Of a stretch of DNA of 64,000 nt, positions 46,932-57,770 are shown in pieces. How positions within the stretch are numbered: the stretch's first letter is position 1; every line of letters starts with the position of its first letter. The notes under the pieces are model-generated. The model had not been told where the DNA came from. It saw only the letters and a list, made by a program, of their open reading frames with translations, and made no database searches. The translations under genes were made by a program, and so were the position numbers. Origin of the DNA: Odontocerum albicorne (lineage: Eukaryota > Arthropoda > Insecta > Trichoptera > Odontoceridae); contig OX463848.1 of assembly GCA_949825065.1 (NCBI GenBank), positions 27,366,699 to 27,430,698 of the forward strand, given 5' to 3'.

Positions 46932-47049
46932 TATAACAATTGTAGAGCCTTATCCTCCCCTACGGCCACCCGCAAGACTCGATTACGCGCTTAATCCTTC
47001 CAGTCCTCCACGTCCAGTCTTCGAAAATCCTGAGGAGTCTCGTTGTTAG
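46932..47049 (+). CDS. Candidate proline-rich terminal exon, unknown protein
   Basis: An open frame of 38 codons after a plausible acceptor (tttctcatttacttccaatgacag, ending at 46931) runs to TAG at 47047-47049. The peptide is proline-rich: EPYPPLRPPARLDYALN, then PSSPPRPVFENPEESRC. Local GC content is well above the AT-rich flanks and the residue usage looks like protein, such as a PxxP-containing cytoplasmic tail. The first base completes a split codon. I do not recognise the protein. No donor follows before the stop, so it would be a last coding exon. An alternative acceptor ends at 46945. It could be a chance GC-rich patch. Confidence 0.33.
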
Positions 47050-47790
47050 AAATAGGTCATCAGATATAACTGAGACATATTGTTTTTATGTTAGAAAGGT
47101 AGTTTTTCTTGCATCAAAATAAAGATTCCTTAAATATCAGAATATTCTGCTGCAAGAGTGACAACTAGACAATTAAGTTCGAGTATAACATTTTAATATT
47201 TTTATTTATTCTGTGTAGTCAATGTGTGAGTTTCTATTACTTTTATTTTTTTTTGCTTTCTACAAGTTTGAATAATCAATTCCTTTTCGCCAGATTATCT
47301 TTAAACATTTCATGATTTATTTCAGTGGTTTTCAAACTTCTATTCAACGTGCTCTTAGTGTTTAAAGGTTTTTTCTCCTCACCCTTAAACATTCACCAAT
47401 TAGTGAGATAGGTGAACATGTTGTTCCCACAAGATCTCACACGTACTGAAACCAAACAAGACGCAGCTACTGTAAGATTTAAGGTTTTATTATAACTGCC
47501 ACTGAGAACTCAGCTTTCCAGACGTGAATTTCAGACGCAAATGGAATTAAAATTCGTTGAGCTTAAGCACTCAGCAAGGGATATTCTTCTTTGATTGACG
47601 TCTAAAATTCAAACAATTCTATTATATATCGACAAATTTGGTTTAAATATTGTATCGCAAATCACAATAAAAATTTTCCTCTACAGACATAAAATAAAAT
47701 GGAGATAGGGCTCTGGATGGGTCTTGAATCCATGTGAACTTTTCCATATTATCTTTTTGAGAATATTTCTCCACATTTTCCTTTCATTGT

Positions 47791-47911
47791 GCAGCGCATT
47801 GAATAAAGATGGCCAGGAATTGTTAAAAAATTTGAATACTCCGCGACGCCTCTGGGAATTAATCTCAGCTCTTCAAGGCGTCGAAGTGCATTCTTTCAAA
47901 AACTCTGGTCT
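47791..47911 (+). CDS. Candidate internal exon, unknown protein
   Basis: An acceptor-like tract (ccacattttcctttcattgtgcag) precedes an open frame reading ALNKDGQELLKNLNTPRRL, then WELISALQGVEVHSFKNSG. A weak donor TAT|GTAATT follows near 47911. The peptide has an amphipathic, helix-like leucine spacing and GC is raised relative to the flanks. I cannot assign a family. It lies about 750 bases downstream of the proline-rich candidate, but that one ends in a stop, so the two need not belong together. Confidence 0.25.
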
Positions 47912-48893
47912 ATGTAATTTTTTTTATTTTTAAACCTTTTTCCACGTATTATGTTTCGAATAGTAAAATGTAATAAAAATGCCCAAATAAAATATAAGGC
48001 ATTGTAAATTTTACGCTAAATCAAGTTTTATTAAATCATTAACGTTATTATATTATCACTATTTAGTTTGTTTTAACTCTTGGTAATTTTACCAGTTGCT
48101 TAAAACATTAAACACGATTCGCCTTACAAAAAGCCGATTCATGTTTAAGTTACTTTTTATTACGTTTCCGTCCTCTTACACAACCAATTACCTGGAACCC
48201 AAACAGCGGCTCGGCTTTTCTATTTGTGCCCCATTTTTTTCAGATAAACGACGTTTTTATTCTGTTCGTTTAAAATTTAATGTACTCGCAGATTCCCGAG
48301 ACTCAACTGTCAACGGACGTGGCCGTTTAGAGTTATTTATTTAGTGTTTTTTTTTTAGTTCTTACCCTTTCTTTCTCATTAGTTATTCTCTCTGATTTGC
48401 CTATCCTTTTTATTCTTTCTTCACTCATTCCTATAATTGAACGTAGTCGTTCATAGTATAATTTTTCTTTGATTAAAAGTCGTAATTTTTCCGCCCGAAA
48501 ACGTTTCAAGGGAATAATTTATTTCTTCTGCGAATTTTTACAATATTTGTTTATTATTATTGAATTTAAATAATATACTTTAAAACTTTCCATTGTTGTT
48601 TACTATTTTCACATTTTTTAATATATTTTTTTATTTGTACTATCCACAATACATTATTTAATACTTTACATCATTTACATAGAAATATGAGACGTCGAGA
48701 ACAAGCACACAACAATACAAAAAAATCCTGTTTTGTAAATCTACAGAACGGCTTCTCCATGAAAAGTATCTGATGAAGGGTTTTCATTCCTTTATTAAAA
48801 TTTCATATATTTGTACTAAACACTCAGCTGAAACTTCCACCTTCTGTATTCATATCCTTCCGCACATTTTTATGATTAAAATCCTTTCACATA

Positions 48894-50187
48894 CTAGGTT
48901 AGTTAAAAAGTTTTGAAAGCGGAAATGAAAATACATTTTTTTTGGGGGGAAATCACTTTTATTGCTCAGTATAGTCTCCCATAAGATCAATACACTTGGT
49001 CCAACGATCTTCCAACTTTGTTGTCCCATCACGGAAGTGACTTTCTGGAAGGCCTGCAAAATACTCCTCTACGACGGCTATAACCTCTTCGTTTGATGAA
49101 AAATGCTTTCCACGAAGGAATTTTTTGAAGTGTGAGAACAGCCAGAAGTCAGAGGGAGCTAAATCTGGCGAATAGGGTAGATGCTGCAACAATTAGTACC
49201 CCAATTCACTGATTTTCGCGATGGTTTTTTGAGCTGTGTGAGCAGGTGCATTGTCTTGATGAAAAATGTTTTTTTTCTTCTGCAAACCGGGTCTTTTTTC
49301 ACAATTTTTTTCATCCAACTGGTCCAAAAGGTCACAATAATAATCAGAGTTGATTGTCTTACCAGTTTGGAGATAATCTATCTATAAAATTCCTTTTGCA
49401 TCCCAAAAAACTGACGCTAACACCTTCTTGGCCGATTTCTGGACACGAACTCGCTTCGGAGCCAAAGTGCCTGGTTCACACCACTCCTTAGCCTCTTGTT
49501 TTGATTCAGGATCATGGTGGTAGACCCAAGTCTCATCCATAGTGATGAATCGACGCAGAAAATCCTTTTTATCCTTTCGAAATTGCTCCAAATGTTGCTC
49601 AGAAAGTCGCATTCGAACGTGTTTTTGTTGCATTGTTAACAAATGTGGCACCCATTGTGCACACAGTTTTTTGAAACCCAAAACTTCAGCCAAAATATGC
49701 CGTGTTGTTCCATGTGAGATGCCTATGGTGTCAGCTATCACAACCACAGTCGATCGATGATCTTCCAAAACCATATCCTGTATTTTCGCTATGATTTCTG
49801 GTGTTGATGCACTTTTTGGACGTCCTGAGCGTGAATCGTCTTCAACGCTTGTACGGCCATGCTTAAACTCCAAAACCCATCGGTGAACGGTTGGAAATGA
49901 AGGAGAAGACTCCTTTAATACTTTCAGCATCTTTGCATGGATCTCAGTAGGCGATAAACCTTCCAAAACAAAGAATTTAATCACTGCACGATATTCGGAT
50001 TTTTCCATTGTTAAAAAATACACTGACACGTCAACTTCAAATGGCTTGTAAACAAAGAATGAATTAACAGATCGAAATGAAATTTTGAGTACGTTCTTAT
50101 GAAAGATGAAATATTAAAATGGCGTAGAAATTTTGGTTTTTCTACTGCTCCATAGATGTCGCTTTCAAAACTTTTTGACTAACCTAG
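48894..50187 (-). mobile_element. Nearly intact mariner transposon (DD34D)
   Basis: The element has 28-bp terminal inverted repeats (ctaggttagttaaaaagttt at the left end and its complement at the right) and is flanked by TA duplications at 48892-48893 and 50188-50189. Its 1294-bp length is typical of full mariners. The transposase reads on the minus strand from an ATG at 50008. It has an N-terminal helix-turn-helix region (MEKSEYRAVIKFFVLEG), then a WVPHLL linker and MDETWVYHHDP with the first catalytic Asp. After a frameshift near 49380, apparently a 4-base atag duplication, come HQDNAPAH with the second Asp, YSPDLAPSDFWLF with the third Asp 35 residues later (DD34D), and a C-terminus ending LMGDYTEQ near 48961. 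One further in-frame stop lies just before LLQHLPYSPDL. Two lesions therefore disable it. It is the best preserved transposon in the window. Confidence 0.93.
49382..50008 (-). pseudogene. Mariner transposase, N-terminal two thirds
   Basis: This is the open part of the transposase of the 48894-50187 element. It spans the paired helix-turn-helix DNA-binding region (about residues 1-115, including the GRP-type SGRPKSAS hinge) and the start of the catalytic domain with VSVFWDA-like ASVFWDAKG. The first catalytic Asp is in ITMDETWVYHHDP. The frame is lost at a small insertion near 49380; the remainder (second and third Asp, C-terminus) continues in another frame down to about 48961. The enzyme family cuts and pastes DNA at TA dinucleotides. 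The protein cannot be made whole from this copy. Confidence 0.88.
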
Positions 50188-50569
50188 TATATGATTTATA
50201 GCACCTAACATTGTAGTGAAGTGATACATAGACGTGGATATTTAATGAAACGAGCCGAAATAGGACAATGTTAGTGTATGTACTAAGAATATTTGTTTAT
50301 TTTTTATTAATTACGGTTGATTTCGACCATTAACATTTTTTTACAAAATATAATTAAAATTCAGAGTGCGCGTGAATAAATAAATATAAGATTTCACAAG
50401 AATATATTAAAACACTTACATGATTAATTTAATTTGCATTAAAAACTAGGTTTGTACGTACTACATCGTTTATTAGGCATTCCATCCTAAAAAATGGGTC
50501 TACATACGGCAGAATTCAGGAGACCCAAAACTGTATGTCGTACAAGAAAAAAATCTGTTTAGAAAGAAT

Positions 50570-51118
50570 TGTAGCGATGGTCGTTATCAATGTAGCATGT
50601 GTCCTATTAGGACGTGCTGATGATTTTGATATCGACATCGCTATATTCGTTTTAGTCGATTCTGCGTTCCTTCTCGTTCAGGGTCATCAATGTAGCGAAG
50701 TGCTTATCTTGATACGTCGTGATGATCTTGATTTGTATTTATGTTAAATATAAATACTCAGGAATGCGGATGCAAGCGAAAGTGAATAGCGGGCAAATAA
50801 TAACAAGTCTTGACAGTTGAATGAACAATAATAATATTTATTTCTCGGCGCGTGGGTAATTTATACAAATGAGTGAACCAGTTCGCGATACATATTCTGT
50901 CTTACTCTAGCGCGTGCATTGCCGGGTAGATATTTATTTTTTGGAGACAGACAAATACTATTTGTGAGTAAACATTGTTGACGTTTTAGTATGTGACAAT
51001 TTGTACATAGTTCATCGGTCATTGACCCTGTATGTTTACAATTTTAACAATAAATTATGTTTAACAATTCACTTATTTATTTGGACAATTATTTATTTAT
51101 TTAGGTAGGTATCCTACA
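50570..51118 (-). mobile_element. Solo LTR of a gypsy-like retrotransposon
   Basis: The 549-bp unit begins TGTAGC and ends CCTACA (the canonical TG..CA) and is flanked by the 4-bp duplication GAAT (50566-50569 and 51119-51122). Its minus-strand reading shares ggatacctacctaaat, gcattcctgagt plus a TATA-like tatttatatttaa, a tcatcagcacgtcctaata block, and the end cgaccatcgctaca with the LTR at 37131-37443. No coding region is adjacent, so it arose by recombination between two LTRs. Confidence 0.82.
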
Positions 51119-51122
51119 GAAT

Positions 51123-52255
51123 AAAACTAATTACACAACATACTTCATTAGAACATTATGATGAATACTATTGTGGTTTTGTCGATGTATGACAGAATGA
51201 GAAATCTAGTTATTAATGATGACTATTACCTAAAGACATATTTGTTTAGCAGAGCGAAAAGAAAAAGCTGAAGTAGATTGTATTTGCTTTAAAGATGGGT
51301 GATCAAGGACTGAGTAAAAAAGTCTATAGTGCGATCGTTAGTGAGAGTAGTGGTACATGAAAAATACCCAAACAGGTAGGGCTAGATCAATTGAATAATT
51401 TTTAAGGAAGTCAAGGAGTAGAGCAAGAAAAATGGAAGGAATTGTATGAGTAGTTGTATAAATATGAAGAATTCCACCAGGATAATATATTGTTTTATAT
51501 ATGTATTGTTGTTTTAAAACATTTTTTATTGTTATCTAGATACATAACAACTGAGTTGAATTATTCAATATTTATGTACTAATTGAATATTTGAAGCCTC
51601 CATCTTTGTGTAACAGGAGAAATCCGTGCAAAGTGGATAAAAAAGCCAACGAGTAAATACTTCTTCATACAAATAAAAAAATGTTAAATGACATATACTT
51701 GTCTCGACTATCAAACTTGTTAAATATTTAGTTTTTTTGACATTGTTTAAATACAAAAATTATTATAAACGCGCCGTGAGATTGTATTGATTCATGGCGT
51801 TTTGGTGACATAATACCCGTCGTCATTCATTCGGTGGTCGACAGTAAAGTTTTCGATGTTAGGAACTTAATGATATTTCCTAAGAATCAGTTTTTAATTG
51901 TTAATAAAAGCATACATTTATCGGTCGATTAATCTAAATTAACTATCATACAAATATACTAGTATGTAAATTTTTCGTAACTCCAACTGGTTTTTTTGAT
52001 AATCTTTTCATTTCACATCAGCATTTTTTTCTCCTCGTAAAACTGTCACAAAAGTTGATTATTTGGTGTAGTTGAGGTTGTATTTGAGTATGATCAAGTA
52101 CTTGTATTGCAGTCGTTTTTGTAAAAACTATTAAAAACTGTCAAAAAACGTGAAAACTATAACTAATAATATAAGCTTGTGTATACAAAATCGTCGATTG
52201 TTGTTTAACATGAACTATACATCTTTCAAATTTTGTCAGTAGTTATTACGTCATA
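51123..52255. other. No recognised feature
   Basis: DNA between the solo LTR and a mariner. 51770-51860 is GC-richer (cgcgccgtgagattgtattg) but unassigned. Confidence 0.5.
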
Positions 52256-52461
52256 CTACCTTGATCAAAAAGTTTTAGGACTTTATTCATAAAATTGAAA
52301 ATACAAGTTTATTCATCAAAATCGATATGGTCTCCTTCAAAGTACTCCCCATCGACTGCAACGCACTTACGCCAGCGCTTAATTCAATCCTCGAAACATC
52401 GCTGGTACTCAATTTTCGGTATGTCCATCAGAGCCGTCTTCGATTTTTTCATGACATCCTT

Positions 52462-52794
52462 TCAGATGCTGTAACGCGTGCCGCGAAGCGGTTTTTTAAG
52501 TCGGTTGAACAGGAAAAAGTCGCAGAGAGCCAGATCAGGTGAATTCAAAGGCTGCTGGATAGTAGTCGTGTTGTTTTTGGTCAAAAACTCACGGATAAGG
52601 ATCGCATTGTGCGACGGTGCGTTATCGTGGTGCAAAATCCACGAGTTGTTTGCCCACAAATCCGGTCTTTTTTGGCGAATTGCTTCACGCAAATGTCTCA
52701 TAATGCCCAAATAATACTCTTTGTTGACTGTTTGTTTTTCTGGCAAGAATTCATGATGCACAACACCGTTGTAATTCATGAAAACCGTGAGCAT
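52462..52794 (-). pseudogene. Mariner transposase C-terminal half (remnant)
   Basis: The stretch continues the transposase of the 52256-53591 element. It contains FMNYNGVVHHEFLPE, LHHDNAPSH (second catalytic Asp) and NSPDLALCDFFLF (third Asp). It is cut by a stop at GTRYSI. The family's usual W..C....G.YFE-like C-terminus is still visible near 52330-52400 in another frame (cgactgcaacgcactt complement). Confidence 0.85.
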
Positions 52795-52899
52795 CGCCTT
52801 CTTTTTTGACTGAAAACGACGTGGTTTTTTCGGTCTCGGCTCATTCGGTGCACGCCATTCACTCGCTTGATGTCTGGATTGCGTGTCATACTCATAAAT

Positions 52900-53310
52900 C
52901 TACGTCTCGTCTCCAGTGATGATCCGTTTAATAAATGTTGGGTCGGATTCGGCCTTGGAAATCATGTCTTTCGCGATTTCAACGCCGTCCATTTTTTGCA
53001 TGAAATTGAGGTCTTTCGGCACCAGTTTTACAGCGACACGTCTGAGGCCCAAATCACTAACCAAAATGTCTTGAGCGGATCCATTAGCGATGTTCAAGTC
53101 CTCTGCCAGCTCTCTGATGGTCAATTTACGGTTTTCGGCCAACATTTCTTCGATTTTATCGGTGTTTTTATCGGTTTTCGACGTCGACGGCCTGCCACTG
53201 CGTTCGTCATCTTCGACCGACTCACGACCACTTCTGAAGCGTTCGTGCCACCGAAAAACGTTTGATCTCGAAAGAGTATCATTGCCGAAACACTTCTCCA
53301 ACATTTCCAA
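52900..53310 (-). pseudogene. Mariner transposase N-terminal half (remnant)
   Basis: The open stretch covers the DNA-binding region and linker: RWHERFRSGRESVEDDERSG, a RELAEDLNIANGSAQDIL helix-turn-helix, and LVPKDLNFMQKM. It ends at IITGDET followed by a stop, where the family normally has Trp. The natural start lies upstream near 53381 but is cut off by an in-frame TGA that the deleted relative at 21331 does not share. Confidence 0.85.
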
Positions 53311-53591
53311 GGTCTGCGGACCATTAAATCAGTTTTTCACACAAAATTTAATGCAAACTCGTTGATGCACAGTTGATGCCATTTTCAACTTTGTAAAAAA
53401 TCGAAAACACGCACAAAGGTAGATGTACTCAGTACAGTGTAATTTTTACAAATGTCAAACTATGACGCTGAAATTTGAAGGGAAGTGTCAATGACAGATG
53501 TGGTAACCTAGCAAAAAAAAAAAAAGAATTCCAATCGGGTGACTGACAGCGCCACACGGTGGCCGTTCCTAAAACTTTTTGATCAAGGTAG

Positions 53592-54538
53592 TCAGCTAAA
53601 GTGCGCAAAAATAAGTATGTCGATGGGTATTTGAAATTTGATTATTCATAAGTTATTACTGTTAAAAAAATAAAAGAAAAACGGCCACGTTTCTAATTTT
53701 TGCCTGAAAAAAAAACCAGTGATATTACCATTTTCTTGGCATGCAACTTAAATGAATGTTTTCAAACAAATTTATTTGGTGGCGTTTTGTTTATGATTTT
53801 CCTATTGTCGGGGTTCTATTTGATTTATGACTACTTGAACTAATTTATGAGCTCTTATATATTATTTCTTAGTTCATTTTCTTCGGAATGTGCATTTTTT
53901 GTTTTAATACTTCCAAATCAAATTTTTGGTAATATTTTTAATATCAATGTTCTTCAAATAAACGATTTTTTAAACAAAGGACAAATCAAAAGACTTTCTG
54001 TTGGTTTTATTGTTAATTTTCTTCATACTTCATGTACGAGTATGTCAACTCTCATTAGTTAAAAACTTTAATGTCAAAAGTCAACTTAGCGTTTGCGCGA
54101 TGTGTTCGAAGATTTTCACGAATATTTTCTACTAGTTTAAATGTTTTTCGGAGTGAGTTGGCTTTAATGATGGCTCACGTTTTGAAGGCGTTTCAGAAGA
54201 CTTATCTCCATGGCGATGTCAAAAAACGTCGGCCATCATTTAAGGCAACTCATCACGGCAACACCTCCGAAAAACATTTTTAATTAATGTGAGTGCATTT
54301 ATATTTATTCTGAGTGGGTTGAACTTCTTGTGTAAAAATAATTTAAAAAAAAATTACCTACATGTTATTTATTTTTTATTTCAACATTGTTTTACTTATA
54401 GCCAACACCTTAATATTCAATAATCTATACTACTTAACTCTTTTCCTTTTGCTTCAGTCCTCCGTCGATCATCGGTACTTTTGTCAAGAGCAGCCCCAGT
54501 TTCTCCTCATTCAATCTTCTCAAATGTTTTTTTTCAGG
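53592..54538. other. No recognised feature
   Basis: A 70-codon frame at 54071-54283 (FARCVRRFSRIFSTSLNVF) has no recognisable domain or splice context. Confidence 0.45.
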
Positions 54539-54696
54539 TGTGTCTCCGTTGTCCAACCGGTTTCCTCCTTGAAAAGGGCGCGGCGCCTAGTAAATTCGTT
54601 TTGGCAGATGATCTGGAGCCATCTCAGCAAAGATCAATCGATATAATATTCAGCCAAGATCATTTTATTAAATTACTGGATATAATAATCAGCTAA
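54539..54696 (+). CDS. Candidate exon or transcript end, unknown
   Basis: A strong acceptor-like tract (caaatgttttttttcag) ends at 54538. One frame continues VCLRCPTGFLLEKGAAPSK, then FVLADDLEPSQQ, before running into the AT-rich minisatellite. Two frames are open here, so open length alone is weak evidence. If joined in phase 1 to the SPATA20-like exon at 39937, the frame meets a stop within 12 codons, so it is probably not the next exon of that gene unless it holds the stop. No family is recognised. Confidence 0.2.
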
Positions 54697-54815
54697 GATC
54701 ACTGGGTGTAATCACTTAATTTAATGATCAACTGAGATCCTTCGGTTATTCACTTAATATAATAATCACTCGATATAATCGCTTGATATAATAATCAACT
54801 AAGATCACTCGAAAT
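54618..54815. repeat. Degenerate minisatellite
   Basis: gatataataatcaactaaga then tcact recurs at irregular 27-36-base spacing, about 6 copies. Confidence 0.75.
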
Positions 54816-55298
54816 AGCAAAGTAATTACTTACTTTATTCCTGCCATATATGTCCTGAATATGATTAAATATTTTTTTTTATTAATTATGTATGTAATAC
54901 ATCATGTAGACAGCAAAAATATCATTTGCGGATGACGAAAACTAACCTTCGTAAACTTTCCATAATATTGGCGTGTAAAATTATTTCAACTGATCATAAA
55001 AATGACAAAAGGTCCTTGGTGAAAAATATCGGTTATTGAAACCGAAGCTCCTTTGTGAAAGAAAAACGTTCTTCCAACCAGTTTACATATGTGGTCTAAA
55101 TCTGAATTCCAAATTTGTACAACGATTACAAACCCAGTAATGAAACATTAATAGGTTTCTTTTAAAGCATCTCTGCATCGATTGCCAAGTTTCTCCTCCC
55201 TTTTCGCGGCAATCGGTACATATATTTTCGTTAGCGGAGGTCCGAGATTAAACGCCATAATTTCCACCTTCACTTTTTCTCCCATTAATCTTCCGAGG

Positions 55299-55316
55299 CC
55301 CCCCCCCCCCCCCCCC
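55299..55316 (+). repeat. Poly-C run, 18 bases
   Basis: A second C-rich stretch, cccccccccgtcactcccca, follows at 55396-55415. Both stand out in an AT-rich region. Confidence 0.95.
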
Positions 55317-55509
55317 GGCCAATTCGTTACGCCGGCGGAAGCCAATTAGGTTAGATAGTGCTTATTCTTTTATTTCACTTTACCGAATATTCCACCCCCC
55401 CCCGTCACTCCCCACTCCCCGCCCACTCACTAATCTCGGCTCATAAGAAACAGATTGATGGTCGTGCCCCGCCCGTTGGGATACAACTCACTAAATGTTC
55501 TTTCATTTC

Positions 55510-56130
55510 GAGATAAACACGTTCATAATTATCGATTTTATGTGTTCATCGTGGAGAATCGCACGATACATACGTTGACAATTGTCAGTTTTTCTGTTCG
55601 TCGTCGAAATTTATCGATATATTAGGTAACAATGGTCGATTTTGTGCATTTATCGCGAATAATTTGACAATAATCAATTATCGATTTTTCGTGTTCTTCG
55701 TACAAAATTTGACGATTCACACCTTAACAATTATCATTTTTGTGTGTTCATTGTGGAAATTTAACGATATGCACTTAGACAATTGTCCATGTTGTGTGTT
55801 TTGGTGTAGATAATTTGACGATATATGTGTATATGGTCAACATTAGCGGTTTCATGTGTTCATCGTGAAGAATTTGACGATTGTACGTTGACAATTATTG
55901 GTTTTACGTGTTCGTTATGGAAATTTAACAAAATATGTATAAAAAATTGTCGGTTTTGTGTGTGTGGAGTGCAGAATCTGACAACAAACATGTTAATAAT
56001 TTTTTTTGTGTGTTGGTGCTAGAGAATTTGACGATTTATACCTTAAAAATTAAGACTTGTATGTGTTTATCGCGGAAAACATGAGAATAGTCGGTTTTAT
56101 GTGCTCGTAATGGAGAATTGGACGTTATAT
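55510..56130. repeat. Degenerate satellite-like array, about 52-bp unit, about 12 copies
   Basis: Each unit follows tgacaattNtcggttttgtg, then tgttcatcgtggagaatttg, then acgatatacac. The unit length varies from about 44 to 56 and similarity between neighbours is modest, so the array is old. Confidence 0.85.
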
Positions 56131-56392
56131 AAGTTATGTTTTCTCTTAACGAATTTAAATACAGACATTTCTCACTTTGCGATATCCCGGTTTTACAAGA
56201 TTTACCGTTTAACATTGCAATTGTGCTGAAATTTATATGAAATATTTATGTTTCTCTTGTCTATTTTCAAAAACGATAGATATCGAGAAATAAAAACACG
56301 TAGTCTGTTTGACAAGAACGTGTACGGCAAAACCTGAAAAACTATTTGGGATAAGGGATTAAAAAAATACACGCATAGTACATGCTTTATTA

Positions 56393-57110
56393 TTAACAAG
56401 TTGTCCAGTCGCCTCGACTAGTAATAATTGCCCGGCATCTCCAAGGCATACTTTCTACTAATTTTATAGCATAATCTAGAGAAGACTTCGACATAAGTCG
56501 AATCTGTCGAAATAACTGCTTGACGTTCCAGATATTTTTTCCTCGGAGCTTGAACTTCATGAGTGCCAAACATTTTCTAAAGGATTTGCATCTAGTGATT
56601 GCGATGGCCAATTCATTACGTCAACGTCATTTTCCTGTTTCCACGCAGTATCCCACGACTCCGATGTTTTGGGTCATTGTCCTCTTGCAGTAGCCAATTT
56701 TTTTTTCTCATTAACCACCGTTGGCAGATCGTAATAAAGCCCTCTGATATATGTTATTTTAACCATTTGTGCCAAAGTGTCAAATCCCTGCTTTGAGAAA
56801 AAGTCCCAGGCGTGGACTTTTACCGGGTGTTTCACGGTCCGCTATGTGAGCCTATTGGTGCGGGGACACCAGGTATGATTAATAAGGAACGTGCCATTGA
56901 CGTAATCATCCCACAATTCGATATCTACGCTACAAGTCTTTATGCCTCTTTCACAGACATCAATAAAAGTTTTACGTCTAAAAACTTTACAAGTACAAGA
57001 ATTATCGATAACCTGTAAAAACGTGTTACGGCGAAGTAAATCGACTTGTACAAGAGAAAGTTTTAAATAAAGAGGATATATACTAGAGTTAAAACCTCTT
57101 TTGCCCAAAG
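56393..57110 (-). mobile_element. Tc1-like transposase fragment
   Basis: On the minus strand, with frameshifts, the sequence shows TVKHPVKVHAWDFFSKQGF (around 56855-56800), NWLLQEDNDPKHRSR (second catalytic Asp, near 56700-56655), a DVMNWPSQSLDANPLENVW-type block (near 56630-56565) and the C-terminus LVESMPWRCRAIITSRGDW (56450-56400). This order is that of Tc1-family transposases; the DNDPKH motif and WPSQSPD.NPIENVW are diagnostic. The N-terminal part beyond about 57000 is unclear. I did not find inverted ends. The fragment is dead. Confidence 0.8.
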
Positions 57111-57494
57111 GCAATATGCTTATTTGGCTTCCATTACATACAATGGCGTGCCGACTTCAATAAAAGTAAAGGTAGGAAAACCATTTAGACAGTCGATCGG
57201 AGCGTGGTTGTTATTGCGACAGGATTTTGAGTACTTGGGCTTTCAGGATGAATGACGAGTGGAAAGGATTTATGTGAGCTCATGAGTGTGGGTCTCTTCT
57301 TGTTGTTTTAATTTTGGTTGTTTTTGTATTTGTGTTTTTTGTGTTTTTCTTTTTTTCTTCTTTTTTTTTTGTTTTAAATTTGTTTTGATTTTTATTCTTA
57401 TGATTGTGTGCGGTATATTGTGGGATGAATATTTTTGGTCTTTCTGGAGTGATAGTGTGTGAGGAGTTGAGTTTCGCAAGATGTTTCCAGTTGT

Positions 57495-57770
57495 AGTTGA
57501 GTGTCACTGTTTGTCAGGTTGATGAGAGCGTGCAACGGGGTTTTTTGTGTTATCAAAAATCGGAAAGAAGTATCGATTTATTTTTTCATGCTAAATATCC
57601 TCAGTGAGATACAGGCAAAAGCCTAGTTTACTGGGGATACGACAAATGAAAGGCAACAACCCCAGATCCATTAAAATTATATGTCCAAATCAAATTACCT
57701 GTTGTTTTTTCTCAAATTGTGTATATTTCTTGTCATGTGTAATAATAAATAAATAAATAAAATACTAATG
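57495..57770 (+). mobile_element. LINE 3' UTR repeat, family U, copy 2
   Basis: From ttgagtgtcactgtttgtca through gatgagagcgtgcaacgggg to a clean (aaat)n tail (aataaataaataaataaaat, about 57750-57770). The upstream pyrimidine-rich 57290-57420 may be part of it. No coding region is recognisable. Confidence 0.65.

Larger units (their letters stand above)
52256..53591 (-). mobile_element. Mariner transposon, full length but inactivated
   Basis: The inverted ends ctaccttgatcaaaaag (52256) and ctttttgatcaaggtag (ending 53591) bound 1336 bp. A TA precedes the left end; the expected right TA is tc, presumably mutated. The minus-strand transposase has an early in-frame TGA about 18 codons in, then EMLEKCFGNDTLSRSNVF and FRWHERFRSGRESVEDD (helix-turn-helix region). 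GDET carries the first catalytic Asp and is followed by a TAG where Trp is usual. LHHDNAPSH carries the second Asp, and NSPDLALCDFFLF carries the third, 35 residues after the second (DD34D). Frame continuity is lost again at GTRYSI near 52462. The internally deleted copy at 21331-21984 belongs to the same family. Confidence 0.92.

Noticed and set aside
47413..47471. Small exon (NMLFPQDLTRTETKQDAAT with donor GTAAGA)
   Set aside because: The acceptor is weak and the frame short; not enough to list as a feature.
57280..57507. Lys-rich minus-strand proteins
   Set aside because: Produced by a long pyrimidine tract (ttttctttttttcttc) in a LINE 3' region; two frames are open for compositional reasons.
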